NCBI RefSeq assembly: GCF_000518165.1
Contig: NZ_JADB01000005.1
Span: 1-64,000, forward strand
Length of the DNA stretch: 64,000 bases
Source: Bartonella elizabethae F9251 = ATCC 49927
GTDB lineage: Bacteria; Pseudomonadota; Alphaproteobacteria; Rhizobiales; Rhizobiaceae
Direction of reading: 5' to 3'
This document shows, one piece after another, positions 50,871-62,545 of this stretch. The notes beneath the pieces were generated by a model. It saw only the letters and a list, made by a program, of their open reading frames with translations, searched no databases and was not told the DNA's origin. Every line of letters starts with the position of its first letter. Within the stretch, counting starts at the first letter, position 1. The position numbers and the translations under genes were made by a program.

Positions 50871-51864
50871 GAAGCATCTCTTCAAGTGAGGGGGTGGATA
50901 CAGAGAAGGGGCAGTTAAATTCTGTTGCGATTTCTCTGATAAAACGTGGCACATCTTCACGCGGGAGTGAAATCTCTAGTGTACATTTTTCATCATTAAA
51001 GTATTTCTCTTTTAAAGGAGTGGACAATTTTATTGCCAGTTCATCAATATCCTTTATAAGAGGTGAAGCTGTTGGTAAATGTTCACAAAAAAGCGTTATT
51101 CTCACACTTGAGGCGATCATCTCTTTCAACGTATCAATAGCGCCATGAAACTGTTTTTTTCCTTTATGCAAAAGAAGAATATCGTCAACGTAACCATCGA
51201 TATCTCCCATGTCATGACTGGTGATGATATATCCTATAGACTGCTCTTTTTTCAGTTTTTTAAGCAACTCCCTGATTTCATATTTAGATGTAATATCAAG
51301 ACCAATCGTTGGCTCATCGAGAAATAATAATCGAGGTCTAAAGGATAAATTAAACGCTAATTCGCTTTTGACTCTCTCACCAAGGCTTAGCATACGCACT
51401 GGCTTATCCATGATATGCTCAATATTCAAGAGCTCGGTAATTTCTTTAAGATCACGGTGAAAAGAGCTTGGCTCAAGGTTATATAAGGGGCGCGCCATTT
51501 CCAGACTATAACGTAGGGGTAAATCCCACCATAAGCAATTTTTGTGACCAAAGACAACGCCCAGAGACTTGAACAGATTTTTTTTGGCGTTATAGGGATT
51601 AACGCCTAAAACTTTAACATCTCCCTCATCAGAAGCTTGTATGCCAGAAAGTATTTTAATCAATGTTGATTTTCCCGCTCCGTTAGGACCAACAATTGCG
51701 AGTGCTTGCCCTGAACACAAGGTAAAACTGATCTCTTTTAGCGCCTGATATTTTGCATAAGTAGGCTTGAAAAGAGAAAAAACTTTATTGGTAAAACCCG
51801 TTGCATTGTTTATGCTGCGGTATATTTTTGAGACGCTCTTAACGTCAATCAATAATGATCCCAT
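50845..51864 (-). CDS. ABC exporter ATP-binding protein
   Basis: A 339-aa ATPase: Walker A GPNGAGKST (59-67), signature LSLGERVK (159-166) with LSLGE in place of LSGGQ, Walker B LLFLDEPTIGLD (179-190) and the switch His in ITSHDMGD. The C-terminal ~100 residues form an extra domain, as in NatA/DrrA-type exporters. The ATG at 51864 follows GAGGAATGA. It is the first gene of a three-gene unit with two permeases and overlaps the next gene. The system is complete in genes and would export an unknown substrate; the LSLGERVK signature is characteristic of the PF06182-associated ATPases. Confidence 0.85.
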   Translation of the reverse strand: MGSLLIDVKSVSKIYRSINNATGFTNKVFSLFKPTYAKYQALKEISFTLCSGQALAIVGPNGAGKSTLIKILSGIQASDEGDVKVLGVNPYNAKKNLFKSLGVVFGHKNCLWWDLPLRYSLEMARPLYNLEPSSFHRDLKEITELLNIEHIMDKPVRMLSLGERVKSELAFNLSFRPRLLFLDEPTIGLDITSKYEIRELLKKLKKEQSIGYIITSHDMGDIDGYVDDILLLHKGKKQFHGAIDTLKEMIASSVRITLFCEHLPTASPLIKDIDELAIKLSTPLKEKYFNDEKCTLEISLPREDVPRFIREIATEFNCPFSVSTPSLEEMLRVKFKEFL

Positions 51865-52646
51865 TAGTCATTCCTCATTTCAACTTATCCCCTCTTGGAA
51901 CATTTCCACAATCTTTGAATATTTGTTTTTTCACTGGAAAAAACAAAAGTATTCATGCCATCCTTAGAACACTAAAACACACCTGATGCTTTCTATCTGA
52001 CTTTTGGTATGGGGCACATTTCTTCAATGTGATGAATTCACTTCACTGAAGTATTAAAATACTAAAAACTTATTTCTTCTTTTGTGAAAGATAATCTTTC
52101 AAAGAAACAAACAGAAGAATAATTAATCATTGCAAGGAATACTTTTCTGATAAGTTTCACTGTATAAGCAAAGGTAAAAAGCATAAATCTATAAATATAC
52201 CAAACCCCACCACTAATAGGATAAACTTCCTTGAAAACAATAATTTATTGAAAAGCTGCTTCCCCCCTAAGAGTTCCTGTAAAAGTCTTCAATTATTTTC
52301 CATGAAAAAATCAAAAATTGCCATTACTGTTTCAGTCAATATCCTTCAGATTTTATCTCATTCATCCCCCTTACAAACGTGCCTCCCCAATATATGACCT
52401 CTGTAGATAATTCAAAGGAACAGCTTCATAAGCCCAAGATTATTAAAGATACACCTTATCTAGAAATAACAATACAATCAAATAAAAAACTGTAGGAAGA
52501 AAATTTATGATATTTGAAAATTCATTACTCAAAAACACAATTTTCTTATAGCGATTACTAAGGCTCTTTACAAATGATACCCTATCCATCTTAATCAAAT
52601 TTATAGACAAAATTTGCACCAACCAAAAAGAACAAATAAAGATAAA
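51865..52646. other. Intergenic region (782 bp)
   Basis: AT-rich, no gene seen. It holds the promoter of the ABC operon and the 3' flank of the pseudouridine synthase gene. No clear terminator was found. Confidence 0.4.
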
Positions 52647-53630
52647 TTATTCTGTTTCAGCGTCACGCTCATTAAAAGACAAAAGATTAAAACTTTGGAC
52701 CATATGAGGGGGTAAAGGTGCAACAATATCCAAGATGCCTCCTGAAGGATGAGGAATACGAATACGACGTGCATGAAGGTGAAGGCGATTTTGAATGCCT
52801 CCTGGTAATGTCCAATTACTATCAGAAAAAAAATACTTTGAATCGCCAATGATAGGATGATCCATATGGGCAGCATGCACACGGAGCTGATGTGTTCTCC
52901 CCGTATAAGGTTCCATTTCAAGCCACGAAAGAGCCCGCCCACGCGACTCTAAAACGCGGTAGTAGGAAACTGCATGATGTGAATCGGGTTCCCCATGGTC
53001 ACAAACACGCATTTTGTCACCTTGTGCGGTCATTTCCTTAACCATCCATGTCGAAATTTTGTCCTGTTTTTTTTTAGGAACACCCCGAACCAACGCCCAA
53101 TAAGTCTTTTTTGTTTCCCGTTCTCTAAAAGCAGCTGTTAAGGCCTGTGCAGCTCCCCTAGAGCGGGCAACAATAAGCACTCCTGATGTCTCGCGATCAA
53201 GGCGATGAACTAAACGCGGCTTTTCACCTTTTTTATTGCGCCATACCTCAAGCATACTGTCTATATGACGTGTTAAACCAGAGCCTCCTTGTACAGCAAG
53301 GCCTGCTGGTTTGTTAAAAACAAAGACCTTTGGGTCTTCATAAAGCAGCATTTTTTTCAAAACAGTTCCATCATCTTTACCACGAAGTGTTTTATCCGTT
53401 ATTGGAAGACTTATCGTATCATCAAGAGGAAGAGGTGGAACACGAACAGACTGTCCCATACAAAGGCGCGTATCAGCTTTAACACGTCCACCATTAACCC
53501 GTATCTGTCCAGAACGCAACAATTTTTGCAAAGCACCAAATGCAAGTCCTGGATAATGCACTTTAAACCAACGGTCTAAACGCATTCCATTTTCGTCTGT
53601 CTCAACCTTTTTTATTTCGACACCAGCCAT
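52647..53630 (-). CDS. RluC/RluD-type ribosomal pseudouridine synthase
   Basis: A 327-aa enzyme that isomerises uridines in 23S rRNA. An N-terminal S4 RNA-binding domain (RLDRWFKVHYPGLAFGALQKLLRSGQIRVNG in pieces, residues 17-47) precedes the catalytic domain with HRLDRETSG (142-150; Asp145 is the nucleophile), the KTYWALVRG strand and GRTHQLRVH. The ATG at 53630 follows AAGGGAAC. It stands alone, opposite to ndvA, with 237 bases between. Whether it is RluC or RluD cannot be settled here; RluC is slightly favoured by the S4 domain and length. Confidence 0.9.
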   Translation of the reverse strand: MAGVEIKKVETDENGMRLDRWFKVHYPGLAFGALQKLLRSGQIRVNGGRVKADTRLCMGQSVRVPPLPLDDTISLPITDKTLRGKDDGTVLKKMLLYEDPKVFVFNKPAGLAVQGGSGLTRHIDSMLEVWRNKKGEKPRLVHRLDRETSGVLIVARSRGAAQALTAAFRERETKKTYWALVRGVPKKKQDKISTWMVKEMTAQGDKMRVCDHGEPDSHHAVSYYRVLESRGRALSWLEMEPYTGRTHQLRVHAAHMDHPIIGDSKYFFSDSNWTLPGGIQNRLHLHARRIRIPHPSGGILDIVAPLPPHMVQSFNLLSFNERDAETE

Positions 53631-53867
53631 GAAAGTTCCCTTACCTGATAATTTTCCCTACCTAATATTTTTTTTCTGATAATTTTATTGATCTATTTTT
53701 GCGCCTTTATAAACACAAAAATTCATATGCTCGTTGGCTTTATCACACCATATTACAATGAGTATCCAAAATTGCCTTTTCTTAACGTTCAATTTTTATT
53801 AGTTAGAAATTTGAGTCTATAAAAATCAGTAGCTTTTACGCTTAACAGCGAATGGAGATCATTAATA

Positions 53868-55655
53868 GTGTCCTTATTCAAAACCTATGCACGTGTTCTC
53901 ACTTACCTAAAGAGAGAAAAAAATGCATCTCTTTTAATCTGTAACGCTAATGTTATGTTAGCGATTATCACCATTGCAGAACCTATTTTATTTGGACACG
54001 TTATTGATTCCATTACAGAAAAATCAGGAATCATCCCTACCCTTGCCATTTGGGTTTGTTTTGGCCTTTCCCATATCATCGCTTATGTCCTTGTTGCTCG
54101 TGGTGCGGACCGCTTAGCCCATAGACTCCGTTTAACGGTTTTAACAGAATCTTTTGAACGTATCATTGCCATGCCTTTAATTTGGCATCAACAACGCGGA
54201 ACGTCCAACGCACTCCATACACTTTTGCGTGCAATAGACGCCATGTCAACCATATGGCTTGATTTTATGCGTCAACATCTTTCAACACTTGTCGCCTTAT
54301 TGGTTCTCATCCCCACAGCCTTTAACATGAATTGGCGTCTTTCAATAGTCTTAATTGTACTTGCCATCATCTATGTCTTAATTGCCCGTTTAGTGATGCG
54401 AAAAACAAAAGACGGACAAGCCGCTGTAGAATGCTATCATCATAACCTTTTTAAACATGTTAGTGATTCAATCTCTAATGTTTCTATTGTACAAAGTTAT
54501 AATCGAATAAAAGAAGAAACATCCATACTGTACCAACATACAAATGACCTTCTTAAAGCACAAAATCCTGTTCTCAATTGGTGGGCGCTCGCCAGTGGCT
54601 TAAATAGAATGGCTTCAACAGTTTCAATCGTTTGTGTTCTTCTCCTTGGAGCTTTTTTTGTTGCAAGAGATCAATTAAGGGTAGGTGAAGTCGTTGCTTT
54701 TGTCGGATTTGCACAACTCATGATTAGCCGTCTAGACCAAATGAGCAACTTTATTAATTGCGCGATATCCTCACAAGCAAAGCTGCAAGAGTTTTTTGAA
54801 ATGGAAGACTCAACCTTTAATATCAACGAACCACAAAATCTCCCTTCCCTCAAAAATGTTAAGGGCGCCATACAATTTCACCACGTTACCTATAAATTTC
54901 CAAATTCTTCTCAAGGTGTTTTTGACATTTCCTTTAAAGTGGAAGCAGGGCAAACTATTGCGATTGTAGGACCAACAGGAGCTGGGAAGACAACATTAAT
55001 CAATTTATTGCAGCGCATATACGACCCTACCTTCGGACATATCTCCATTGATGAAATAAATATACGCTCAATCAATCGCGAATCTTTACGAAAATCTCTA
55101 GCGACAGTGTTTCAAGATGCAGGTCTTTTTAACCGCAGTATTCATGAAAATATCTCAATAGGAAAAGCAAGTGCAACAAACGAAGAGCTTTATGAAGCAG
55201 CAAAAATAGCAGAAGCTCATGATTTTATTCTAAAAAAAGTTGATCGTTATAATACAATGGTGGGCGAACGAGGAACTCGATTATCAGGTGGAGAAAAACA
55301 ACGGTTAGCAATTGCACGTGCTGTTTTAAAAAATGCCCCCATTCTCATTCTCGATGAAGCAACAAGCGCTCTTGATGTTGAAACAGAAGCACGTGTCAAA
55401 GATGCTCTTGAGAGCATAAGCCATAACCGCACCACTTTCATTATAGCACATCGCCTCTCAACAATACGCAATGCTGATGTGATCCTCTTTCTGGAACAGG
55501 GTTATTTAATTGAAAAAGGAAGCTTTCAAGAATTGATCGATAAAGGGGGCCGTTTCTCTAAATTTTTAAAAGCAAGCAATTTAACAATCACGCCACCAGA
55601 AAGAGAAGGAGAAAATGAAAACATCATCCCCTTACATGAAGCCATAGCATCATAA
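53868..55655 (+). CDS. ndvA: Beta-(1->2)-glucan exporter, ATP-binding/permease protein
   Basis: A 595-aa ABC half-transporter: an N-terminal membrane domain with six segments (about 25-300) and a C-terminal ATPase with Walker A GPTGAGKTT (about 367-375), Q-loop VFQDAGLFNRS, signature LSGGEKQR (from about 472) and Walker B LILDEATSALD. The start MSLFKTYARVLTYLKREK is that of NdvA/ChvA, which exports cyclic beta-1,2-glucan to the periplasm in rhizobia, Brucella and Bartonella. The start codon is GTG at 53868, with GGAG upstream. No glucan synthase gene (ndvB) is in this window. Msb-like lipid export is the alternative. Confidence 0.88.
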   Translation: MSLFKTYARVLTYLKREKNASLLICNANVMLAIITIAEPILFGHVIDSITEKSGIIPTLAIWVCFGLSHIIAYVLVARGADRLAHRLRLTVLTESFERIIAMPLIWHQQRGTSNALHTLLRAIDAMSTIWLDFMRQHLSTLVALLVLIPTAFNMNWRLSIVLIVLAIIYVLIARLVMRKTKDGQAAVECYHHNLFKHVSDSISNVSIVQSYNRIKEETSILYQHTNDLLKAQNPVLNWWALASGLNRMASTVSIVCVLLLGAFFVARDQLRVGEVVAFVGFAQLMISRLDQMSNFINCAISSQAKLQEFFEMEDSTFNINEPQNLPSLKNVKGAIQFHHVTYKFPNSSQGVFDISFKVEAGQTIAIVGPTGAGKTTLINLLQRIYDPTFGHISIDEINIRSINRESLRKSLATVFQDAGLFNRSIHENISIGKASATNEELYEAAKIAEAHDFILKKVDRYNTMVGERGTRLSGGEKQRLAIARAVLKNAPILILDEATSALDVETEARVKDALESISHNRTTFIIAHRLSTIRNADVILFLEQGYLIEKGSFQELIDKGGRFSKFLKASNLTITPPEREGENENIIPLHEAIAS

Positions 55656-56310
55656 AAATAACACTCTTCACAAATCTTATGCAAAAAAACCTCTCAATGC
55701 AAAACATTGCAAAAATGCTCTGTTCGTGGGTAAGCAAAAATTTCTAAGAATGCCATAATCTATTTTAAATGCAGCAAATGCACAGAGAAAAACTTGAATT
55801 AATATAAATATTTAGTTTTGTGCAGTATTTATCTGTTTAATTTACGTTCCATAACTTGCAAGAAAAATCTATTCTCTTACACATGAGCCGCAAAGGAAAC
55901 CAATAAAACGGCTCTAAAAAACGAGCCTCTTATAAAGAGCGAGCAATAATTTAAGCAATTTGAAAGCAAAAAAGCGACAGCTTACAACTTCATAAGCTTA
56001 AGAAGCTGTTTTGCAATAAATCTTGCGTTATCCTCTTCACAATTCCTATTGTAAAATAGGATAGAGATGTTTCTTTTAAAATCAAAATAATAGATACTTT
56101 CTTTTATGAAAGATATGGTTCGTCTACATCATAAACAAAAGCATGAAGCACAACACAATCTTGCTAACACCCCCCTTTTTTATCTTGATGATTTTATCTC
56201 TCTCTCAATAATACTGTATCTATATTTCAGCAATCCACTCGATAGATATTCGTGATTTTTATACGCCAATCTAACATACCAATGTAAAAAAAAACCGATA
56301 AGGAAATTTT
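55656..56310. other. Intergenic region between ndvA and alaS (655 bp)
   Basis: Convergent 3' ends of ndvA and alaS. No gene or strong terminator seen; AT-rich with short imperfect hairpins around 55910-55945. Confidence 0.4.
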
Positions 56311-58983
56311 TTACTTTTTAAATTTTTCTAGAAAATCTTTTAGTGCTGCAAATGCCTCATCAGCTTTGGTTCCCTCAGGACCACCAGCCTGCGCCATATC
56401 AGGACGCCCTCCACCGCCTTTCCCACCAAGAACAGATGAAAGAATACGAACGAGATCAACAGCGTTTAACTTATCCGTTAAATCATCCGTAACACCAACA
56501 ACAGCACTCCCCTTGCCATCCTCCGAAACACTAATAAAAGAAACCACTCCAGATCCAATTTGTTTTTTACCAGAATCAACGAGTGCTTTAAGATCCCGTG
56601 GTGGAATATTATTTACAACACGTCCCATAAAAGAAAGTTCATTGATAATAGTAATATCACTTTGACCACTTTCTGTTATTCCCCCACTCAACACCATTTT
56701 CTTACGCACATCATTCAATTCTTTTTCAAGTTTACGACGATCATCAAGCAAAACTCTCACCCGTTCTTCTAAATCAGAAGAAGAAGTTTTTAAAAGATCT
56801 GCAATTTCACGGATGCGTACATCTTGGCGGCTAAGATAAAGACGCGCTGCAGCACCTGTTAAAGCTTCAATACGGCGCACTCCAGCTGAAACAGAACTTT
56901 CAGAAACAATATGAATCAAACCAATATCCCCTGTTCTTTCCACATGTGTTCCTCCACAAAGCTCAAGTGACCAAGACCTTTTTAAGTCTTCCTTTTCAAG
57001 CAACTCTCCCATAGAAACAACGCGAACTTCATCTCCATATTTCTCCCCAAAAAGTGCCATTGCTCCTTCAGAAATTGCATCATCAACAGCCATAAGGCGC
57101 GTTGTCACTTTATTATTTTGCAAAACAATCTCATTTGCTAAATCTTCTATTTTTTTCAATTCTTCTGCCGAAATAGCTTTTGGATGAGAAAAATCAAAAC
57201 GTAACCGTTCTGGCGACACAAGAGAGCCCTTTTGAGTAACATGAGATCCCAATATTTGCCGTAAAGCTTGGTGTAATAGATGGGTAGCAGAATGGTTCGC
57301 ACGAATTTTTTTACGACGAACACCATCAACGGTTAATTCTACACAATCAGAGATCTTAGCATGACCAGATTTAACTTCTCCAAGATGAATAAAAACACCA
57401 TCAGCTCTTTTCTGCGTATCATACACCTCAAAAATAAAACCTTCATTAGAAATGATACCGCTATCACCAATTTGTCCACCAGATTCACCATAAAAAGGAG
57501 TCTGATTTAACACAAGAATGGCTTTCTGCCCTGAAGAAACCTCATCAACAATTTTACCATCACGCACAAGAGCTGTAAGAATACCTTTAGCTTTTTCTGT
57601 TTCATACCCTAAAAATTCTGTACCCCCAACCTGATCACGAACAGAAAACCAAATTGTCTCCGTGACAGCTTCACCTGAACCCGACCAATGAGCACGAGCT
57701 TCCTCTTTCTGGCGTTCCATTGCTTTGTCAAAGGCATCAACATCAACAGATATTCCACGACGCCGAAGAACATCTTGCGTCAAATCAAGTGGAAAACCAT
57801 AGGTATCATAAAGCTTGAAAGCAACATCACCCTTTAAGTGATCCCCTTCTTTAAGCTTTGCACTTTCTTCATTTAACAAACCCAGTCCTCGTTCAAGCGT
57901 TTTACGAAAACGTATTTCTTCTAATTTTAAAGTTTCAGAAATCAAAGATTCAGCCCGCACCAATTCAGGATAAGCTTGTCCCATTTCACGAATGAGAGCA
58001 GGCAAAAGCTGCCACATTAAAGGTTCTTTAACACCAAGAAGATGTGCATGACGCATAGCACGACGCATAATGCGACGTAAAACATATCCCCTTCCCTCAT
58101 TGGAAGGAAGAACACCATCGGCAATTAAAAATGCGCACGAGCGAAGATGATCAGCAATCACACGATGACTGGCAATAAAATCACCCTTTGCCTCAACCCC
58201 TGTAATTTCTTCTGATGCTCCAATTAATCCACGAAAAAGATTAATGTCGTAATTATCATGAACACCCTGTAAAACAGCCGCAATACGCTCTAACCCCATA
58301 CCGGTATCAATAGAAGGATGAGGCAAGTCAACACGGTCTTCCTTAGAAAGCTGCTCATACTGCATAAACACAAGGTTCCAAATCTCAATAAAGCGATCAC
58401 CATCTTCATCCACACTTCCAGGGGGACCACCCAAAATTTCATCACCATGATCATAAAAAATCTCCGAACAGGGACCACAAGGACCTGTTTCTCCCATTGA
58501 CCAAAAATTATCAGCTGTCGCAATACGAATGATTTTTTCATCGGGAAGGCCTGAAATTTTACGCCATAATTCAGCAGCAACATCATCACTTTGATAAACG
58601 GTTACCAACAATTTATCTTTTGGTAGACAAAATTCTTTTGTTAAAAGATCCCATGATAAAAAAATGGCCTCTTCTTTGAAATAATCGCCGAAAGAAAAAT
58701 TCCCCAACATTTCAAAAAATGTATGATGGCGTGCCGTATAGCCAACATTATCAAGATCATTATGCTTTCCACCCGCACGAACACATTTTTGTGCTGTTGT
58801 CGCCTTTTTATAAGGATGCTGTTCAAGTCCCGTAAAAACATTTTTAAACTGCACCATCCCTGCATTTGTAAACATGAGTGTAGGATCATTGCGTGGAACA
58901 AGGGGGCTAGAAGAAAGAACTTGATGCCCATGACGATGAAAATAATCCAAAAATGTTGACCGGATATTATTAACACTATTCAT
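56311..58983 (-). CDS. alaS: Alanine--tRNA ligase
   Basis: An 890-aa enzyme. The ATG at 58983 (AGGTG ahead) gives [15 protein letters not shown], the usual beginning; an upstream frame to 59073 is not credible. Catalytic core motifs: [16 protein letters not shown] (motif 1 region), [19 protein letters not shown], and [13 protein letters not shown]. The editing domain has [12 protein letters not shown] and [13 protein letters not shown], the zinc-dependent mischarge-clearing site. A helical coiled segment ([19 protein letters not shown] in part) and the C-Ala domain with [16 protein letters not shown] close the protein. It is followed upstream by recA on the same strand, 207 bases apart. Confidence 0.97.
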   Translation of the reverse strand: MNSVNNIRSTFLDYFHRHGHQVLSSSPLVPRNDPTLMFTNAGMVQFKNVFTGLEQHPYKKATTAQKCVRAGGKHNDLDNVGYTARHHTFFEMLGNFSFGDYFKEEAIFLSWDLLTKEFCLPKDKLLVTVYQSDDVAAELWRKISGLPDEKIIRIATADNFWSMGETGPCGPCSEIFYDHGDEILGGPPGSVDEDGDRFIEIWNLVFMQYEQLSKEDRVDLPHPSIDTGMGLERIAAVLQGVHDNYDINLFRGLIGASEEITGVEAKGDFIASHRVIADHLRSCAFLIADGVLPSNEGRGYVLRRIMRRAMRHAHLLGVKEPLMWQLLPALIREMGQAYPELVRAESLISETLKLEEIRFRKTLERGLGLLNEESAKLKEGDHLKGDVAFKLYDTYGFPLDLTQDVLRRRGISVDVDAFDKAMERQKEEARAHWSGSGEAVTETIWFSVRDQVGGTEFLGYETEKAKGILTALVRDGKIVDEVSSGQKAILVLNQTPFYGESGGQIGDSGIISNEGFIFEVYDTQKRADGVFIHLGEVKSGHAKISDCVELTVDGVRRKKIRANHSATHLLHQALRQILGSHVTQKGSLVSPERLRFDFSHPKAISAEELKKIEDLANEIVLQNNKVTTRLMAVDDAISEGAMALFGEKYGDEVRVVSMGELLEKEDLKRSWSLELCGGTHVERTGDIGLIHIVSESSVSAGVRRIEALTGAAARLYLSRQDVRIREIADLLKTSSSDLEERVRVLLDDRRKLEKELNDVRKKMVLSGGITESGQSDITIINELSFMGRVVNNIPPRDLKALVDSGKKQIGSGVVSFISVSEDGKGSAVVGVTDDLTDKLNAVDLVRILSSVLGGKGGGGRPDMAQAGGPEGTKADEAFAALKDFLEKFKK

Positions 58984-59190
58984 ATCTACACCTGCAGAAT
59001 ACCGCAAAAACCTTAAAAGAAAAATCCCCCCATTAAATATCCTCTTTGCCACGCATGGAGTCAATTTAATCAAAGAACGGAATATTTATTAAAAAAATTG
59101 AGAAAAAAATAACTGTATATTTAAAAACTCAAAAAAATAAAAACAGAAAACATCTTAAATAAAAAAAATTATAGACGAAAAAACGGTCTA

Positions 59191-60234
59191 TCAAAGGACT
59201 TCATCACCTTCCGTATTTTCAGATCCTGCATTTTCTAACAACTCAATCGCAATCAAACCAGCATTTTGACGCAAAGCCGTTTCAATTTCTGCCGCTATTT
59301 CTGCATGTTCGCGTAAAAACTGTTTTGCATTTTCACGTCCCTGTCCTAAGCGTTGAGAATTATAAGAAAACCACGAGCCAGATTTTTCTACGATACCCAC
59401 TTTGACTCCTAAATCAATCAATTCACCTAGCTTGGAAATCCCTTCCCCATAAATAATATCAAACTCAACCTGTTTGAAGGGAGGAGCCAACTTATTCTTC
59501 ACCACTTTAACACGCGTCTGATTACCAACAATCATATCCCGATCTTTAATAGAGCCAATACGACGAATATCCAAACGAACAGAAGCATAAAACTTTAAAG
59601 CATTTCCCCCCGTTGTTGTTTCAGGCGAACCAAACATCACACCAATTTTCATGCGAATTTGATTAATAAAAATCACCATGCAGTTAGAGCGAAAAATAGA
59701 AGCTGTGAGTTTGCGCAAAGCTTTGCTCATCAATCGCGCCTGTAATCCTGGTAAAGCATCACCCATTTCACCATCAATTTCTGCTCGCGGTGTTAAAGCT
59801 GCAACAGAATCCACAACAAGCACATCAACAGCACCAGAACGAACCAACGTCTCTGTAATTTCCAACGCCTGTTCACCAGTATCTGGCTGAGAAATGAATA
59901 AATTCTCTAAATCAACACCAAGCTTACGCGCATAGATAGGATCAAGCGCATGTTCAGCATCAATAAAAGCGCAAATTCCCCCTCCTTTCTGAGCCTCAGC
60001 AATAGCATGCAGCGCCAATGTTGTCTTCCCAGAACTTTCTGGTCCATAGATCTCCACAATACGCCCCTTGGGTAACCCACCAATCCCTAAAGCAATATCC
60101 AAGGATAATGATCCTGTTGGAACGGTTTCAATTTCAACAACTTGCTCTTTTTGCCCAAGACGCATAATCGAGCCTTTACCAAAAGAACGTTCAATTTGTG
60201 AGAGAGCAGCATCGAGAGCTTTTGTTTTATCCAC
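59191..60234 (-). CDS. recA: Recombinase RecA
   Basis: A 347-aa protein from the GTG at 60234, which has AAGGAT 6 bases ahead and gives the family start [21 protein letters not shown]; the frame extends to 60270 without a start signal. Walker [10 protein letters not shown] (64-72), the DNA-binding loop with [47 protein letters not shown] in pieces, and an acidic C-terminal tail (ENTEGDEVL). It catalyses strand exchange and activates LexA cleavage. No GTTC-N7-GTTC SOS box was seen in the 200 bases before it; a 13-bp palindrome is listed separately. Confidence 0.97.
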   Translation of the reverse strand: MDKTKALDAALSQIERSFGKGSIMRLGQKEQVVEIETVPTGSLSLDIALGIGGLPKGRIVEIYGPESSGKTTLALHAIAEAQKGGGICAFIDAEHALDPIYARKLGVDLENLFISQPDTGEQALEITETLVRSGAVDVLVVDSVAALTPRAEIDGEMGDALPGLQARLMSKALRKLTASIFRSNCMVIFINQIRMKIGVMFGSPETTTGGNALKFYASVRLDIRRIGSIKDRDMIVGNQTRVKVVKNKLAPPFKQVEFDIIYGEGISKLGELIDLGVKVGIVEKSGSWFSYNSQRLGQGRENAKQFLREHAEIAAEIETALRQNAGLIAIELLENAGSENTEGDEVL

Positions 60235-61213
60235 GATTATATCCTTGACCGATTCATAATAATCTAACACTTAAAGTGTATATTGCCCTTTTAATTTAAC
60301 TAAAGCCTTGAGTTTAGATTTTCACAGACTATTTTCACTTCTATCCCCACGTTATGTCTATAACATATCATGACCAGCAAAATAAAGAACTGACATTCCC
60401 TATCTTATGACACAACATAAACTCAAAATAAAATAATACTTTCTATAAGAGAGTAAATTAACACATTTATCTCTCTCTAGAAAAGTAACAATTTAAATTT
60501 CAACACAATGTTTAACCTTCCTGCTTACCCCTTGCCCCTAAGAAAAAACACCCCCTTAATCACATAAAAACGCCTCATTAATCAAAACCACCCCTACTGC
60601 ATCAAAGAACAGAAACCTTTGTGTTTGCATATTCACGCACTTGTTTTTAAAAGGGGGCTTTCAACACTCGCTACACCCATTTTGCGACAGCACTCGTGAA
60701 ATGGTGTATGCAAAATCTTGAGTACCAACCTCTTTACGCTTGGAACAACTCAGCACCACGATCATTACACCACCACACACTTTCCCAGCCCCTCAATGTT
60801 GCAAGGGCTCTCGACATTTGAAATTCTTCATAAGAGTCATTTTTAGTTTTTTCTTGTAGAGTTTTTATCACATGTCAATCCAGCATGTAATATACAAACG
60901 AATGGTTATAATTGATGAGATTTGGAACGAAAATATCATACAGTATTTGAGCTGTTATTCAATATACAAAACAGTTAGTAACGATTATAATCAATATCTT
61001 AGTCAATTAAAACCACAAAAATAAAATAGCTTTAAGAGTTGAATGACATATTTCCTAAATTTGAATCCATAAAAAGGTATGCCTTTGAAGAGATCAAAAA
61101 ATTGTTCTACGATAATGCAATAAGTGTTTAAAATATAAACTAAAGTTCATACAACGACATGAGGAATAAAAAATAAATTCAAAATCAATAAAAAATGTGT
61201 TCCAATCCCAATT
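60235..61213. other. Intergenic region between recA and rarA (979 bp)
   Basis: No intact gene. It holds the recA promoter; the 3' side is AT-rich. Coding-like sequence was not recognised. Confidence 0.4.
60269..60281. promoter_or_regulatory. 13-bp palindrome upstream of recA
   Basis: ACACTTAAAGTGT is a perfect odd palindrome 35 bases upstream of the recA start. Its place fits an operator, but it does not match the LexA boxes known in alphaproteobacteria. Confidence 0.3.
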
Positions 61214-62545
61214 TTATGGTTGATTTTTACGTTTTTTGCGCAATTGTTTCCACCATTCAAGACGTTTGACAATTTCACGCTCAAATCCACGCTCAACTGG
61301 TTTATAATAACTCTGGCGCCCAAGTTTTTCAGGAAAATATTCTTGTCCTGAAAAAGCATCCGGTTCATCATGATCATAACAATAACCCTCTCCATACCCT
61401 TCCTCCTTCATTAATTTCGTCGGTGCATTAAGGATATGTTTAGGAGGTGGTAAAGAACCATTTTTTTGTGCACAACGCCGTGCAGCTTTATACGCGAGAT
61501 ATGTCGCATTTGACTTTGGTGCAGTTGCAACATAAAGACATGCTTGTGCCAAAGCCAATTCTCCTTCTGGTGATCCTAAGTAATCATAGGCGTCTTTTGC
61601 CGCATTACAAATGACAAGAGCTTGAGGATCCGCCAAACCAACATCTTCAACAGCCATACGAACCAATCTGCGCCCAATATAGAGAGGATCTTCACCAGCA
61701 TCCAACATACGTGCTAAATAATAAAGCGCCGCATCAGGATCAGAGCCACGAACAGATTTATGCAACGCTGAAATGAGATTATAGTGCCCATCTCGTCCTT
61801 TATCATAAATGGGTGCACGACGCTGAATAACTTTTTGCAACGCACCAGCATTAAGAATCTCTCTGGGACGCACAACAGACCAAACTTCCTCTGCTAATGT
61901 CAATGCTACCCGCGCATCACCATCAGACATCCCTATCAAAACGTCTCTGGCCCCATCATCCAAAGGAAGAGACTTTCCTACCACCTTTTCAGCGTGCTTC
62001 AAAAGCATGCCTAAACTTTCATGATCATGAGAAAGAAATGTTAAAACCCGCGCACGCGAAAGAAGAGCAGCATTAAGTTCAAAAGAGGGATTTTCAGTTG
62101 TTGCACCAATCAGGACCACCGTACCATCTTCCATCACAGGAAGAAAACTATCCTGCTGTGCACGATTAAACCGATGAATTTCATCAACAAAAAGAAGCGT
62201 TTTATCTCCAGACATAAAACGCCTCTGTGCAACTTCAAAAATCTTTTTAAGTTCAGAAACCCCTGTAAAAATAGCAGAAACTTGTTCAAATGCGAAATTT
62301 GTTTCAAGTGCCAATAAACGTGCAACCGTTGTTTTTCCGGTCCCTGGAGGCCCCCAAAAAATCATCGATCCAATTGAGCCCGCTGCCACCATCCGTGAAA
62401 GCAAACCATCCTCTCCAATTAAATGCTTTTGTCCCACAACGTCATTGAGAGAACAAGGACGCATTCTTTCCGCAAGTGGCTGATTTTTATTAACTTTAGG
62501 ATCAATCGATGAAGTAAAAAAATCTTTCTTCAAAAAAAACCTCAA
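61214..62545 (-). CDS. rarA: Replication-associated recombination protein A (MgsA/RarA)
   Basis: A 443-aa AAA+ ATPase acting at stalled replication forks. PLAERMRPCSLNDVVGQKHL precedes Walker A GPPGTGKTT (65-73), Walker B LLFVDEIHRF (117-126), sensor 1 GATTENPSFE and the arginine finger region. The C-terminal tetramerisation part contains SDPDAALYYLARMLDAGEDP and GEGYCYDHDEPDAFSGQEY. The first four bases overlap the stop of the protease gene (ATGA), so the two are translationally coupled. The ATG at 62545 is therefore preferred over any later one. Length is normal. Confidence 0.93.
   Translation of the reverse strand: MRFFLKKDFFTSSIDPKVNKNQPLAERMRPCSLNDVVGQKHLIGEDGLLSRMVAAGSIGSMIFWGPPGTGKTTVARLLALETNFAFEQVSAIFTGVSELKKIFEVAQRRFMSGDKTLLFVDEIHRFNRAQQDSFLPVMEDGTVVLIGATTENPSFELNAALLSRARVLTFLSHDHESLGMLLKHAEKVVGKSLPLDDGARDVLIGMSDGDARVALTLAEEVWSVVRPREILNAGALQKVIQRRAPIYDKGRDGHYNLISALHKSVRGSDPDAALYYLARMLDAGEDPLYIGRRLVRMAVEDVGLADPQALVICNAAKDAYDYLGSPEGELALAQACLYVATAPKSNATYLAYKAARRCAQKNGSLPPPKHILNAPTKLMKEEGYGEGYCYDHDEPDAFSGQEYFPEKLGRQSYYKPVERGFEREIVKRLEWWKQLRKKRKNQP

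Noticed and set aside
52601-52942. 113-codon minus-strand ORF
   Set aside because: Overlaps the pseudouridine synthase gene in another frame; a shadow.
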